Below, piece after piece: positions 50,243-59,056 of a stretch of 64,000 nt of DNA. The stretch is from Oricola sp. GTDB taxonomy: Bacteria; Pseudomonadota; Alphaproteobacteria; Rhizobiales; Rhizobiaceae. Where the stretch lies: assembly GCF_022763245.1 (NCBI RefSeq), contig NZ_JALEGV010000029.1, positions 1 to 64,000 of the forward strand, given 5' to 3'. The notes under the pieces are model-generated. The model worked only from the letters and a program-made list of their open reading frames with translations, made no database searches and was not told the DNA's origin. Position numbers and translations under genes: made by a program. The first letter of the stretch is position 1. The number at the start of each line of letters is the position of its first letter.

Positions 50243-50629
50243 TCACGCTACGGCCCGGACAAGGGCCAGACCGGCGAACAATGCGCAGATCGAGACCACA
50301 ACGCTCGCAATGAGGTAGATGAGGCCATGCCACTGGTCGCCGCGCTCCCACATCAGCGCGAAATCGAGTGAAAACGCCGAGAACGTCGTGAAGCCGCCGA
50401 GGAAGCCGGTCGCCAGAAAGCTCCGCACTTCCATGCTGGCGCCTGTGCGCCGGGCAAGCGCCGCGATCAACAGGCCCATGGCGAAGGAACCGAGGATGTT
50501 CACGATCATCGTTCCCCACGGAAAATGTGGCCCCGCGACGCGCAGAGCCGCCAGATTGGTGAGATAGCGGGCCGACGCACCGAGGCCGCCTCCGAGCGCG
50601 ACGAGGAGGATGTGAGACAGGAGAGACAT
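50243..50629 (-). CDS. crcB: Fluoride exporter CrcB (Fluc)
   Basis: A 128-residue four-helix membrane protein acting as a dual-topology F- channel. Helix 1 is LLVALGGGLGASARYLTNLA; the central WGTMIVNILGSFAMGLL carries the Asn of the pore, and the Phe-box is in GFLGGFTTFSAFSLDFA. A single gene implies a homodimer. A structured leader (50649-50692) lies just upstream; it does not match the fluoride riboswitch. Confidence 0.93.
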   Translation of the reverse strand: MSLLSHILLVALGGGLGASARYLTNLAALRVAGPHFPWGTMIVNILGSFAMGLLIAALARRTGASMEVRSFLATGFLGGFTTFSAFSLDFALMWERGDQWHGLIYLIASVVVSICALFAGLALVRAVA

Positions 50630-50648
50630 GGAGCCGTGTTACTCCAAG

Positions 50649-50692
50649 CCCGACGAGGGCGAAAGCCCCGCCGGAGCCCCGTAACCGTCGGG
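50649..50692 (-). promoter_or_regulatory. structured leader upstream of crcB
   Basis: CCCGACG (50649-50655) and CGTCGGG (50686-50692) form a 7-bp outer stem. It encloses a GGGC-GAAA-GCCC hairpin and a GC-rich region. It fills the 64-bp gap between the hemG-like stop and crcB. No U-tract follows on the minus strand. It may be a leader element or a 3' structure. Confidence 0.4.
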
Positions 50693-50693
50693 T

Positions 50694-51248
50694 TCAGATC
50701 TTTCCGGCGACGTCGGGCGCCTGCGCCACGAATCCATCGATGAACTCGTCCAGCGCGGCCCAGTCGGTGAACTCGTGATCCCGGCTGGTGTCCGTCGGCC
50801 CGCCTTCCTTCTCGGCGATGCGCTTCAGCATCCAACGGCGGAAGAAGTCATACTCGGTATATCTCAGCGCGCCGGCCGCGTGATGCACGGACACAGGCCA
50901 CCAGCCCGTCTCCTGGCTGAATTTCTCGACGATGTCCGCCAGTTCGGCAACCTCGCTGTCATCCTCCATCGCTGCGGTCAGCGACACCGAGACGAAAGCG
51001 CCCGGGCGCGCCATCAGCGTCTCGGCATTGTTCTTGACGAAGCGGCGCAGCGGAACCGGATAGGTGCTGATATGCACCGGAGCGGCTATGATGGCGGCCT
51101 CGAAGGACTCCGCCGCGGGCGCGGCCTTGATGTCGGCCGCATCGACCAGATCGACGTCATGTCCCGCCCCAGAGAGCCGTTCGGCGATGTGGGTCGCGAT
51201 CTTGCGGGTTTGCCCCTCGACCGTCGCAAATACGAGCAGAATGCGCAT
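50694..51248 (-). CDS. hemG: Flavodoxin-fold protein, HemG-like protoporphyrinogen dehydrogenase
   Basis: A 184-residue protein with a flavodoxin opening (ILLVFATVEGQTRKIATHIA) and the FMN loop IIAAPVHISTYPVPLRRFV. The HemG-specific C-terminal half follows: GWWPVSVHHAAGALRYTEYD, then FFRRWMLKRIAEKEGGPTDT and HEFTDWAALDEF. This matches quinone-dependent protoporphyrinogen oxidase of E. coli; most rhizobia that I know use HemJ instead. ATG 51248 has GAGGAG 7 nt upstream. It lies between rarA and crcB. Confidence 0.8.
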   Translation of the reverse strand: MRILLVFATVEGQTRKIATHIAERLSGAGHDVDLVDAADIKAAPAAESFEAAIIAAPVHISTYPVPLRRFVKNNAETLMARPGAFVSVSLTAAMEDDSEVAELADIVEKFSQETGWWPVSVHHAAGALRYTEYDFFRRWMLKRIAEKEGGPTDTSRDHEFTDWAALDEFIDGFVAQAPDVAGKI

Positions 51249-51307
51249 CTTGTCTCCTCTCGAAGTCCCTTCGCGTCGGCGAGCGATGCCCCATCCGCCG
51301 ACATCAA

Positions 51308-52630
51308 TCAATCTGTCTGTTTTGCCCGCTCCCGGCGCAGCTTGCTCCAATAGTCGAGCCGCTTGCGGATCTCGCGTTCAAAACCGCGTTCGGCCGGATC
51401 ATAGAACACCTGCCGTCCCATCGCCTCAGGGAAATAGTCCTGACCCGAGAAAGCATCCGGTTCGTCGTGATCGTAACGATAGCCCGTGCCGTAGCCCTCC
51501 TGCGACATCAGCTTGGTCGGTGCGTTCAGGATGTGTTTCGGCGGCAGCAGAGACCCGTTGTCCTTGGCCGAACGCATCGCCGCCTTGAATGCGACATAGG
51601 CCGCGTTCGATTTCGGCGCCGTCGCGAGGTAGAGGCAGGCTTGCGCAAGCGCCAGCTCGCCTTCCGGCGATCCTAGATAGTCATAGGCATCCTTCGCCGC
51701 GAGGGCGATCGTCAAGGCCTGCGGGTCCGCGAGGCCAATATCCTCGCTTGCCATGCGCACCAACCGACGTCCGAGAAAAAGGGGATCCTCGCCGGCGTCG
51801 AACATGCGCGCGAGATAATAGAGCGCGGCGTCCGGGTCCGAGCCGCGGACGGCTTTGTGCAGGGCCGAAATCAGGTTGTAGTGGCCATCCTGCCCCTTGT
51901 CGTAGATCGGCGCACGACGCTGCAAGATCCCGCGCACAGCATTTTCATCAAGCTGCTCGCCCGGCCTAGCCGCTCGCCAGACCTCCTCGGCCAGGGTCAA
52001 AACGGCCCGCCCGTCGCCATCGGCCATGACCGTGATGAGGTCACGCGCGGAAGATGTGACCGGCAGCGCTTCGCCGAGGAGTTGCTCAGCGCGCGAAAGC
52101 AACTGGAGCAGATGCTCCGGCTCCAATCGCTTCAACGTCAGCACACGCGCCCGCGACAAAAGCGCCGCGTTGAGCTCGAAGGACGGGTTTTCCGTCGTCG
52201 CACCGACAAGAAGGATCGTGCCATCCTCCACCACGGGGAGAAAGCTGTCCTGTTGCGCACGGTTGAAGCGGTGGATCTCATCGACGAACAGAAGCGTCTG
52301 ACGGCCGTTTTGTAGCCGCATGCGTGCCGCTTCGAAGACCTTCTTCAATTCCGCCACGCCGCTGAAGATCGCAGAAATCTGTTCGAAATGCAGCCCTGTC
52401 GCGCCGGCGAGGAGCCGCGCGATCGTTGTCTTGCCAGTGCCCGGCGGTCCCCAGAAGATGACGTTGCCGAGACTGCCGGAAGCGATCATCCGCGTCAGCG
52501 CACCGTCCGGTCCGGTGAGATGGTCTTGTCCGACCACATCGTCCAGTTGCGAAGGCCTGAGCCTGTCTGCGAGCGGACGACGTGTCGACTCTGCCTCGGA
52601 GGCCTCCGGCTGTGCGAACAGGTCTGTCAC
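51308..52630 (-). CDS. rarA: Replication-associated recombination protein RarA (MgsA)
   Basis: A 440-residue AAA+ ATPase acting at stalled forks. It has the clamp-loader-like domain with Walker A GPPGTGKTTIARLLAG and Walker B LLFVDEIHRFN. SRARVLTLKRL sensor region and the tetramerisation part (ALHKAVRGSDPDAALYYLAR) follow. The C-terminal end is the conserved YRYDHDEPDAFSGQDYFP. The start is GTG 52630. It follows degQ by 6 bp. Confidence 0.95.
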   Translation of the reverse strand: MTDLFAQPEASEAESTRRPLADRLRPSQLDDVVGQDHLTGPDGALTRMIASGSLGNVIFWGPPGTGKTTIARLLAGATGLHFEQISAIFSGVAELKKVFEAARMRLQNGRQTLLFVDEIHRFNRAQQDSFLPVVEDGTILLVGATTENPSFELNAALLSRARVLTLKRLEPEHLLQLLSRAEQLLGEALPVTSSARDLITVMADGDGRAVLTLAEEVWRAARPGEQLDENAVRGILQRRAPIYDKGQDGHYNLISALHKAVRGSDPDAALYYLARMFDAGEDPLFLGRRLVRMASEDIGLADPQALTIALAAKDAYDYLGSPEGELALAQACLYLATAPKSNAAYVAFKAAMRSAKDNGSLLPPKHILNAPTKLMSQEGYGTGYRYDHDEPDAFSGQDYFPEAMGRQVFYDPAERGFEREIRKRLDYWSKLRRERAKQTD

Positions 52631-52636
52631 GGAACG

Positions 52637-54130
52637 TCAGCCCCGGAAGAACTGCCGGATGGTTCTTCCGCCACGATTGATGGTGAAGCTCCAGTTCCGA
52701 CCGGCCTTCGCGACCGTCCCCGTCACGTCCTCGACAGTGCGGATATCAACGCCATTGACCTTCATCAGAATGTCACCAGGCCGAAAACCGATCCGGGCCG
52801 CGGCCGAAGCCCGCTCAATATCTGCAATGATCACACCCTCACCACGAAAGCGGATGTTCAGGCGCTGAAGGATGCGAGGCGAGATATTGGCGACAGTCGC
52901 GCCGGCCAGCGGGTTTGATCCTGAGATCAGCGTCTGGTTCGACGGAACAGATTCCGGTGCGGTTTCAAGCCGAATGTCGAGCGTGACGCGGCGGCCCCGC
53001 GACAGAAGCGTCAGCTCGACAGTGCGGCCCGGTCCGGCTGTCGCCAGCCGATAGCCGAGAGCGTCGGGATGCTCGATCATGTGCCCGTCCACGGCGAGCA
53101 CCACATCCCCTGCCCTGAGACCCGCATTTTCGGCCGGACTGTCCGGATGCACGCCCGTGACGATGGCACCCGCCGGCCGCCGCATGCCCAGACTGTCTGC
53201 GATCTCCGGCGTGACGGTCTCGAAATCCGCACCTAGATAGGGCCGTTCGAACGCGTCCGCACCACCGCGCGCCTGATCGATCACCGCGCGCACCATGTTG
53301 GATGGAATCGCGAAACCGATCCCGTTGGAACCGCCCGAACGCGAAAAGATGGCCGAATTGATGCCGATCAGCTTGCCCGACATCCCGATCAGCGCGCCGC
53401 CGGAATTGCCGGGATTGATCGCCGCATCCGTCTGGATGAAGAAGCCGAAGTCGGAAACCCCGATGCGGCTGCGGGCCAACGCCGACACGATGCCGGAGGT
53501 CACGGTCTGTCCGACGCCGAATGGATTGCCGATCGCCAGAACGAGATCCCCTGTCTGGACAGCGTCCGAATCCTCCAGCTCCAGATATTCGAGATCACGG
53601 CCGACATTGATGCGCAGAACCGCGAGATCGGAGCGCTCGTCGCGCAGAACGACCGTGCTCTCGAACTCCTCGCCGTCCGACAAGGCGACCTTGATCTCAT
53701 CCGCTTCACCGATGACGTGGTTGTTGGTGACGATGAGGCCGGACGGATCCACGATCACGCCGGAACCCAGCGAAGATTCCATCCGTGGCCGCGTCGATCC
53801 GCCGAAATTGGGCCCGAAGAAATGCTCGAAGAACGGATCACCCTCAAACGGCGACCGTTGGCGCACGATGCGTGCGGCATAGACATTGACGACAGCCGGA
53901 GCGCTACTTCGGACGAGAGGCGCGAAGGACAATTGCATCTCCGCGCGACTGGCCGGCGGTCTCCGCTGGCCCGCCTCGTCTTGCGTGCGACCGCCATTCT
54001 TCCCGCCTAACAGCTCCTCCAGAATGTTGCCGACACGGTCTTCGACGCTTTGTGCGTGGACATGCGCGACCGTCGTCGCGCCGACGAGAACGGCCGCCAG
54101 GATCAGGCGAACAATCCGCGGTGCATGCAT
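52637..54130 (-). CDS. degQ: Do-family periplasmic serine protease (DegQ/HtrA)
   Basis: A 497-residue protease-chaperone. It has a signal peptide (MHAPRIVRLILAAVLVGATT, cleavage after VHA), a trypsin-like domain with His in VTNNHVIGEADE, Asp in DERSDLAVLRI and Ser in INPGNSGGALIGM, then two PDZ domains (from about residues 290 and 400). ATG 54130 has GGAG upstream; longer frames run into the terminator of rplQ. It degrades misfolded envelope proteins. Confidence 0.93.
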   Translation of the reverse strand: MHAPRIVRLILAAVLVGATTVAHVHAQSVEDRVGNILEELLGGKNGGRTQDEAGQRRPPASRAEMQLSFAPLVRSSAPAVVNVYAARIVRQRSPFEGDPFFEHFFGPNFGGSTRPRMESSLGSGVIVDPSGLIVTNNHVIGEADEIKVALSDGEEFESTVVLRDERSDLAVLRINVGRDLEYLELEDSDAVQTGDLVLAIGNPFGVGQTVTSGIVSALARSRIGVSDFGFFIQTDAAINPGNSGGALIGMSGKLIGINSAIFSRSGGSNGIGFAIPSNMVRAVIDQARGGADAFERPYLGADFETVTPEIADSLGMRRPAGAIVTGVHPDSPAENAGLRAGDVVLAVDGHMIEHPDALGYRLATAGPGRTVELTLLSRGRRVTLDIRLETAPESVPSNQTLISGSNPLAGATVANISPRILQRLNIRFRGEGVIIADIERASAAARIGFRPGDILMKVNGVDIRTVEDVTGTVAKAGRNWSFTINRGGRTIRQFFRG

Positions 54131-54173
54131 GGTTCCGTTCTCCAACTGACGGGGGATTCGCGCCACCATAACG

Positions 54174-54202
54174 AAAAAAAGGGGCCACAAAAGGCCCCTT
54201 TT
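54174..54202 (-). terminator. intrinsic terminator of the alpha operon (after rplQ)
   Basis: On the minus strand AAAAGGGGCC - TTTTGT - GGCCCC is followed by TTTTTTT: a 6-bp GC stem extended by A-U pairs, 23 bp after the rplQ stop. It is the expected end of the ribosomal gene cluster. Confidence 0.9.
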
Positions 54203-54224
54203 CAGATCGTCCGCGCGGACCTGA

Positions 54225-54653
54225 TTAAGCTGCTTCTTCGGCAGCTTGCTCCTCAGCCTCGAGCCGTGCTCGATCGGCAGCGCCCTTGGCGTCGACGTCA
54301 CGGTCGACGAATTCGACCACGGCCATCGGCGCACTGTCGCCATGGCGGAAACCCGCCTTCATGATGCGGATGTAACCGCCGTTGCGATCCGCATAGCGGC
54401 TCGCGATCGTGTCGAACAGCTTACGCACCTGGTTCTCGTCGCGGATCGCGGCGATCGCCTGGCGGCGTGCATGCAGGTCGCCGCGCTTGCCGAGCGTGAC
54501 AAGCTTCTCGACGATCGGGCGAATTTCCTTTGCTTTGGGCAGCGTCGTCACAATCTGCTCATGCTCGATCAGCGAAGCTGCCATGTTGGCAAACATCGCC
54601 TTGCGGTGGCTGGCAGTGCGGTTCAGCTTGCGGCCCGATTTTCCGTGGCGCAT
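54225..54653 (-). CDS. rplQ: Ribosomal protein bL17
   Basis: A 142-residue L17 with the standard opening [20 protein letters not shown] and [19 protein letters not shown]. An acidic Ala/Glu tail ([15 protein letters not shown]) extends the usual ~118 residues, as in other alphaproteobacteria. Last gene of the alpha operon, before a terminator. Confidence 0.97.
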   Translation of the reverse strand: MRHGKSGRKLNRTASHRKAMFANMAASLIEHEQIVTTLPKAKEIRPIVEKLVTLGKRGDLHARRQAIAAIRDENQVRKLFDTIASRYADRNGGYIRIMKAGFRHGDSAPMAVVEFVDRDVDAKGAADRARLEAEEQAAEEAA

Positions 54654-54691
54654 GAGCCTTCTCCTTGAAAGTTAGCCGGCGACACCGGCGA

Positions 54692-55702
54692 TCAGTAATG
54701 ATCCTCGTAACGCTTTGCGAGGTCTTCGATGTTTTCCGGCGGCCATGCCGGGACTTCCATGCCGAGATGGAGGCCCATGGACGCCAGAACTTCCTTGATC
54801 TCGTTGAGCGACTTGCGGCCGAAATTCGGCGTGCGCAGCATCTCGCCCTCGGTCTTCTGGATCAGGTCGCCGATATAGACGATGTTGTCGTTCTTCAGGC
54901 AGTTCGCCGAACGGACGGACAACTCCAGTTCGTCGACCTTCTTCAGAAGCGCCGGGTTGAAGGCCAGTTCCTGGACCTGTTCTTCCTGGACTTCCTTCTG
55001 CGGCTCTTCGAAGTTGACGAAGACGGCAAGCTGGTCCTGAAGGATGCGCGCGGCAAATGCCACGGCGTCCTCACCGGTGACCGCACCGTTGGTCTCGATG
55101 GTCATCGACAGCTTGTCATAGTCGAGAACCTGACCTTCGCGGGTGTTCTCGACCTTGTAGGACACCTTGCGGACCGGCGAGTAGAGGCTGTCGACCGGGA
55201 TCAGGCCGATCGGTGCGTCTTCGGCGCGGTTACGCTCGGCCGGGACATAGCCCTTGCCGTTGTCGACGGTGAACTCCATGCGGATTTCCGCACCCTCGTC
55301 GAGCGTGCAGATGACGTGATCCGGATTGAGGATCTCGACATCGCCCACCGTCTGAATGTCACCGGCGGTGACGACGCCCGGGCCCTGCTTGCGCACGACC
55401 ATGCGTTTCGGACCGTCGCCTTCCATGCGGATGGCGATTTCCTTGATGTTCAGAACGATGTCGGTCACGTCCTCGCGCACACCGGCGATCGAGGAAAATT
55501 CATGCAGCACGCCATCGATCTGCACGGCAGTCACCGCGGCGCCGCGCAGCGACGACAGCAGGACGCGACGCAGGGCGTTGCCGAGCGTCAGGCCAAATCC
55601 GCGCTCCAGCGGCTCGGCGACGAGCGTCACCTTCGTAGCGCCGGAGCCCTTGAACTCGACCTTCTTCGGCTTGATAAGTTCTTGCCAGTTTTTGTGTATC
55701 AC
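54692..55702 (-). CDS. rpoA: RNA polymerase alpha subunit
   Basis: A 336-residue alpha subunit. NTD (dimerisation: [20 protein letters not shown] and [16 protein letters not shown]) and CTD (DNA/activator contact: [20 protein letters not shown] and [13 protein letters not shown]) are complete. The start is GTG 55702 ([16 protein letters not shown]), with GAGGGA 7 nt upstream; this gives the exact rhizobial length. It lies 92 bp after rpsK. Confidence 0.98.
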   Translation of the reverse strand: MIHKNWQELIKPKKVEFKGSGATKVTLVAEPLERGFGLTLGNALRRVLLSSLRGAAVTAVQIDGVLHEFSSIAGVREDVTDIVLNIKEIAIRMEGDGPKRMVVRKQGPGVVTAGDIQTVGDVEILNPDHVICTLDEGAEIRMEFTVDNGKGYVPAERNRAEDAPIGLIPVDSLYSPVRKVSYKVENTREGQVLDYDKLSMTIETNGAVTGEDAVAFAARILQDQLAVFVNFEEPQKEVQEEQVQELAFNPALLKKVDELELSVRSANCLKNDNIVYIGDLIQKTEGEMLRTPNFGRKSLNEIKEVLASMGLHLGMEVPAWPPENIEDLAKRYEDHY

Positions 55703-55794
55703 GGCAGTTTCCCTCAGCTTCCTTGCCACCATCCAGTCGTGGCAACAGACCTGAAAAAGGGCCACGCAGGATCGGCGTCGCCCTGAAAAGCGGT

Positions 55795-56184
55795 TTAGAC
55801 GCGGCGCTTCTTGCGCGGGCGGCAACCATTGTGCGGGATCGGGGTCACGTCGCGGATCGAGGTGATCGTGAAGCCCGCGGCCTGCAGCGCGCGCAGTGCC
55901 GACTCACGGCCGGAGCCAGGTCCGCAAACCTCGACTTCCAGCGAACGCATGCCGTGTTCCTGGGCCTTCTTGGCGCAATCTTCGGCAGCGACCTGAGCCG
56001 CGAACGGGGTCGATTTGCGCGAGCCCTTGAAGCCCTGCATTCCGGCGGACGACCAGGCGATGGTGTTACCCTGCGCGTCGGTGATGGTGATCATCGTGTT
56101 GTTGAACGTCGAGTTGACGTGCGCCACGCCCGACGAAATGTTCTTGCGTTCGCGACGACGAACGCGACCGGCATCTTTTGCCAT
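55795..56184 (-). CDS. rpsK: Ribosomal protein uS11
   Basis: A 129-residue S11 of standard length. It contains [20 protein letters not shown] and [19 protein letters not shown], and ends [13 protein letters not shown]. The isoaspartate-prone NG near the C-terminus is present. Located 128 bp downstream of rpsM in the alpha operon. Confidence 0.98.
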   Translation of the reverse strand: MAKDAGRVRRRERKNISSGVAHVNSTFNNTMITITDAQGNTIAWSSAGMQGFKGSRKSTPFAAQVAAEDCAKKAQEHGMRSLEVEVCGPGSGRESALRALQAAGFTITSIRDVTPIPHNGCRPRKKRRV

Positions 56185-56312
56185 TTTAGTCCTCTCGATC
56201 TCTGCACCGCCGTAGTTCCAGCGGCTACACCTGGGGGAAGTCGGCAGTGATCAGTGCTTAGTTGGCCGACTGGTACATAACCAACGACCGGCTAACCGCT
56301 ACCGACTCCAGA

Positions 56313-56681
56313 TTACTTCTTCTTGCCGGCGATCGCCTTGGCCGGACCCTTGCGGGTACGGGCGTTGGTGTGGGTACGCTGACCGCGCACCGGCAGGTTG
56401 CGGCGATGACGCAGGCCGCGGTAGCAGCCCAGGTCCATCAGACGCTTGATGTTCATGGAAACTTCACGGCGCAGGTCGCCCTCGACCTGATAGTCGCGGT
56501 CGATCGTTTCGCGGATCGCCATGACTTCGGCGTCGGTAAGCTCATGCACCCGGCGCTCGGCCGCGATGTTGTTCTTCTCGACGATTTCCTTGGCGAATTT
56601 CGGACCAATGCCGTGAATGTATTGAAGCGCGATCACAACGCGCTTGCCAGTCGGTATGTTAACACCGGCGATACGAGCCAT
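56313..56681 (-). CDS. rpsM: Ribosomal protein uS13
   Basis: A 122-residue S13 ([20 protein letters not shown], then [13 protein letters not shown]). ATG 56681 is the family start with GGAG 9 nt upstream; four extra codons to 56693 are excluded. The C-terminal tail is the usual basic [20 protein letters not shown]. No bL36 gene lies between secY and rpsM; adk occupies that space, as in other rhizobia. A promoter candidate lies at 56822-56850. Confidence 0.97.
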   Translation of the reverse strand: MARIAGVNIPTGKRVVIALQYIHGIGPKFAKEIVEKNNIAAERRVHELTDAEVMAIRETIDRDYQVEGDLRREVSMNIKRLMDLGCYRGLRHRRNLPVRGQRTHTNARTRKGPAKAIAGKKK

Positions 56682-56821
56682 CTTGTTCTCCATGTAGGCC
56701 GGTCAAACCGGCTATTCTTGTTGAACCCGCGTCCGGTGGAGGCCGGCCCTTGCGAGCTTTCCCGTACGAGCAGAATCACGCCGACAGGCGCACTCATCCA
56801 AACCTTCAGGGAAGATGCGCC

Positions 56822-56850
56822 GCTATAATGCCGCTTCTGACATGAGTCAA
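56822..56850 (-). promoter_or_regulatory. probable promoter upstream of rpsM
   Basis: On the minus strand TTGACT, 17 bp, TATAGC, with a T-rich ATTATA overlapping the -10. Initiation would fall near 56815, 134 nt upstream of rpsM. It suggests that the rpsM-rpsK-rpoA-rplQ segment can be transcribed independently of secY-adk. Confidence 0.55.
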
Positions 56851-56867
56851 CAGCGCAGCATTACTTT

Positions 56868-56884
56868 TCGCAGGAAACCTGCGA
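56868..56884 (-). other. small hairpin after adk
   Basis: TCGCAGG-AAA-CCTGCGA is a perfect 7-bp stem 26 bp after the adk stop and just upstream of the rpsM promoter. It has no U-tract on the minus strand. It could be an mRNA processing or 3' protective element. Confidence 0.35.
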
Positions 56885-56909
56885 GCCTCCCCGACGCCAC
56901 CGAATTCGG

Positions 56910-57560
56910 TCAAACAGCGTCCAGAATGGCGTCCATCGACCGCGCGACATCGTCAATCGACTGAAGCCCGTCAACGCTCTTCAGGAGGCCCTTGGCGTGG
57001 TAGTAGCCGATCAGCGGCGACGTTTCCTTGTAATAGGCCTGCAACCGCGTCCACACCTTGTCCGGCTGGTCGTCGGAACGGCGCTTGAATTCGGTCGAAC
57101 CGCACTTGTCGCAAACGCCTTCCTGCGCCGGCTGCTTCGTGGTGTCGTGATAGACCGTGCCACAGCTCGCGCAGCTGAACCGACCCGAAATGCGATCGAC
57201 CAGAACCTCGTCGTCAACCTGGAGTTCAATGACGACGTCGAGATCCATGTTCTTGTTCTTCAGCATCTCCTCCACCGCGTCCGCCTGCACCAGCGTGCGC
57301 GGATACCCGTCAAGGATGAAACCGTTAGCGCAGTCTGCGGCGTCGATCCGCTCAGAGACGATCGCATTGACGATATCGTCCGAAACGAGCTTGCCCGCAT
57401 TCATGACGGCCTCGGCCCGCTGACCGACTTCGGTACCGGCTTTCACCGCGGCACGCAGCATATCACCAGTGGAGAGCTGGGGAATGCCGTATTTCTCTAC
57501 CAGCCGCTGTGCCTGCGTTCCCTTGCCCGCGCCGGGCGGTCCCAGAAGAATCAGTCTCAT
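56910..57560 (-). CDS. adk: Adenylate kinase
   Basis: A 216-residue long-form Adk catalysing ATP + AMP to 2 ADP. The P-loop is LLGPPGAGKGTQA, the AMP site LSTGDMLRAAVKAG and FILDGYPRT. The LID contains a zinc ribbon: Cys pairs in SCASCGTVYHD and VCDKCGSTEF, typical of rhizobial and Gram-positive enzymes and absent from the E. coli enzyme. Start overlaps the secY stop as ATGA. Confidence 0.97.
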   Translation of the reverse strand: MRLILLGPPGAGKGTQAQRLVEKYGIPQLSTGDMLRAAVKAGTEVGQRAEAVMNAGKLVSDDIVNAIVSERIDAADCANGFILDGYPRTLVQADAVEEMLKNKNMDLDVVIELQVDDEVLVDRISGRFSCASCGTVYHDTTKQPAQEGVCDKCGSTEFKRRSDDQPDKVWTRLQAYYKETSPLIGYYHAKGLLKSVDGLQSIDDVARSMDAILDAV

Positions 57561-58897
57561 CGTCCGCGTTTCCCCCCGCGCAATTTCGATTTCTTGATCA
57601 GGCCTTCATACTGATGAGCGATCAGATGCCCCTGCACCTGCGCCACCGTATCCAGCGTCACGCTCACGACGATGAGCAGCGACGTGCCGCCGAGATAGAA
57701 CGGGACACCGGTCGACGCTATTAGAAATTCGGGTAAGAGGCAGACCAGCACCAGATAGATCGCGCCGACGAGCGTAATACGCGTCAGGACGTAGTCGATA
57801 TATTCCGCCGTGCGCTGACCCGGACGAATGCCGGGAATGAAGCCCGAATGCTTCTTCAGATTGTCGGCAGTGTCCTGCGGGTTGAAGACGATCGCCGTAT
57901 AGAAGAAGGCGAAGAAAACAATCATCCCTGCATAGAACAGCATATAGAGCGGCTGGCCGTGTCCGAGCGCTGCCAGAATGGCCGTCGCCCAGCTTGGAAG
58001 CGTCGTCGAATCAGAGAACCCGGCAAGCGTCGCAGGCAGAAGCAGCAAAGAAGACGCGAAGATCGGAGGAATCACGCCGGCAGTATTGAGCTTCAGGGGA
58101 AGATGCGACGTGTCGCCCTGGAACATCCGGTTGCCGACCTGTCGTTTCGGATACTGGATCAACAGGCGGCGCTGGGCGCGTTCCATGAAAACGATAGCCG
58201 CGATGACCACGATCGCAATGACGATGATACCGAGGATGATGCCGGTCGCAAGCGCGCCGGTGCGGCCGAGTTCCAGCGTGCCGACGACAGCGTTAGGCAG
58301 ACCGGCGACGATGCCGGAGAAGATGATCAGCGAAATGCCGTTGCCGATGCCGCGCGCAGTGATCTGCTCACCCAGCCACATCAGGAACATGGTGCCACCG
58401 ACCAGCGTGATCACGGTGGAAATACGGAAGAACCAGCCCGGATCCGCGACGATGCCGCTGCCGCTCTCAAGACCGACGGAGATGCCATAGGCCTGCAGCG
58501 TCGCGAGCAGAACGGTCGCGTAACGCGTATACTGGTTGATGACCTTGCGGCCCTGCTCGCCTTCCTTCTTCAGCTGCTCCAGCGCCGGGATGACGGACGT
58601 CATCAGCTGGATCGCGATCGAAGCGGAGATGTAGGGCATGATGCCAAGTGCGAAGATCGCCATACGGCTCACGGCGCCGCCCGAGAACATGTTGAACATG
58701 CCAAGGATGCCGCCCGACTGGCTCTGAAACGCCTGGGCGAACGCATTCATGTCGAGACCGGGCAGCGGAATGTAGGTGCCAAGCCGATAGACGAGCAGCG
58801 CGCCGAGCGTAAACCAGATGCGTTTCTTGAGTTCTTCGGCCTTGGCGAAGGCGCCGAAATTTAGATTGGATGCAAGCTGTTCTGCTGCGGATGCCAT
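57557..58897 (-). CDS. secY: Protein translocase channel subunit SecY
   Basis: A 446-residue ten-helix translocon core. It has the N-terminal LNFGAFAKAEELKKRIWFTL, the plug/TM2 region GGILGMFNMFSGGAVSRMAI and the cytosolic loop PKRQVGNRMFQGDTSHLPLK. IRPGQRTAEYIDYVLTRIT follows, as does the C-terminal VQGHLIAHQYEGLIKKS. ATG 58897 starts the family sequence; the frame beyond is leader. It lies 159 bp after rplO, behind a terminator-like hairpin. Confidence 0.97.
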   Translation of the reverse strand: MASAAEQLASNLNFGAFAKAEELKKRIWFTLGALLVYRLGTYIPLPGLDMNAFAQAFQSQSGGILGMFNMFSGGAVSRMAIFALGIMPYISASIAIQLMTSVIPALEQLKKEGEQGRKVINQYTRYATVLLATLQAYGISVGLESGSGIVADPGWFFRISTVITLVGGTMFLMWLGEQITARGIGNGISLIIFSGIVAGLPNAVVGTLELGRTGALATGIILGIIVIAIVVIAAIVFMERAQRRLLIQYPKRQVGNRMFQGDTSHLPLKLNTAGVIPPIFASSLLLLPATLAGFSDSTTLPSWATAILAALGHGQPLYMLFYAGMIVFFAFFYTAIVFNPQDTADNLKKHSGFIPGIRPGQRTAEYIDYVLTRITLVGAIYLVLVCLLPEFLIASTGVPFYLGGTSLLIVVSVTLDTVAQVQGHLIAHQYEGLIKKSKLRGGKRGR

Positions 58898-59020
58898 TGG
58901 GGAATTCTCCGGTTCGGCGCAGGCCGGTGAGACGCCGATACACGGCCAGCCGCGCCATCGCACGTCAGGTGCGGAGATAAGCGCCATGCAGGGGAGACGC
59001 AAGTCAAGAAACACGTGAAG

Positions 59021-59051
59021 AAAGGGCGGCAACTTCGTTACCGCCCTTTTT
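59021..59051 (-). terminator. terminator-like hairpin between rplO and secY
   Basis: GGGCGGCAAC and GTTACCGCCC (59024-59046) form a 10-bp stem with one mismatch and a 3-nt loop. On the minus strand it is followed by TTTCTT, on the plus strand by TTTTT. It begins 6 bp after the rplO stop. Full termination would cut secY off from the spc operon, so partial attenuation is more likely. Confidence 0.6.
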
Positions 59052-59056
59052 CAGGA

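Noticed and set aside
50630..50693. Fluoride riboswitch upstream of crcB
   Set aside because: The conserved pseudoknot and loop sequences of that riboswitch class are not present in this 64-bp gap.
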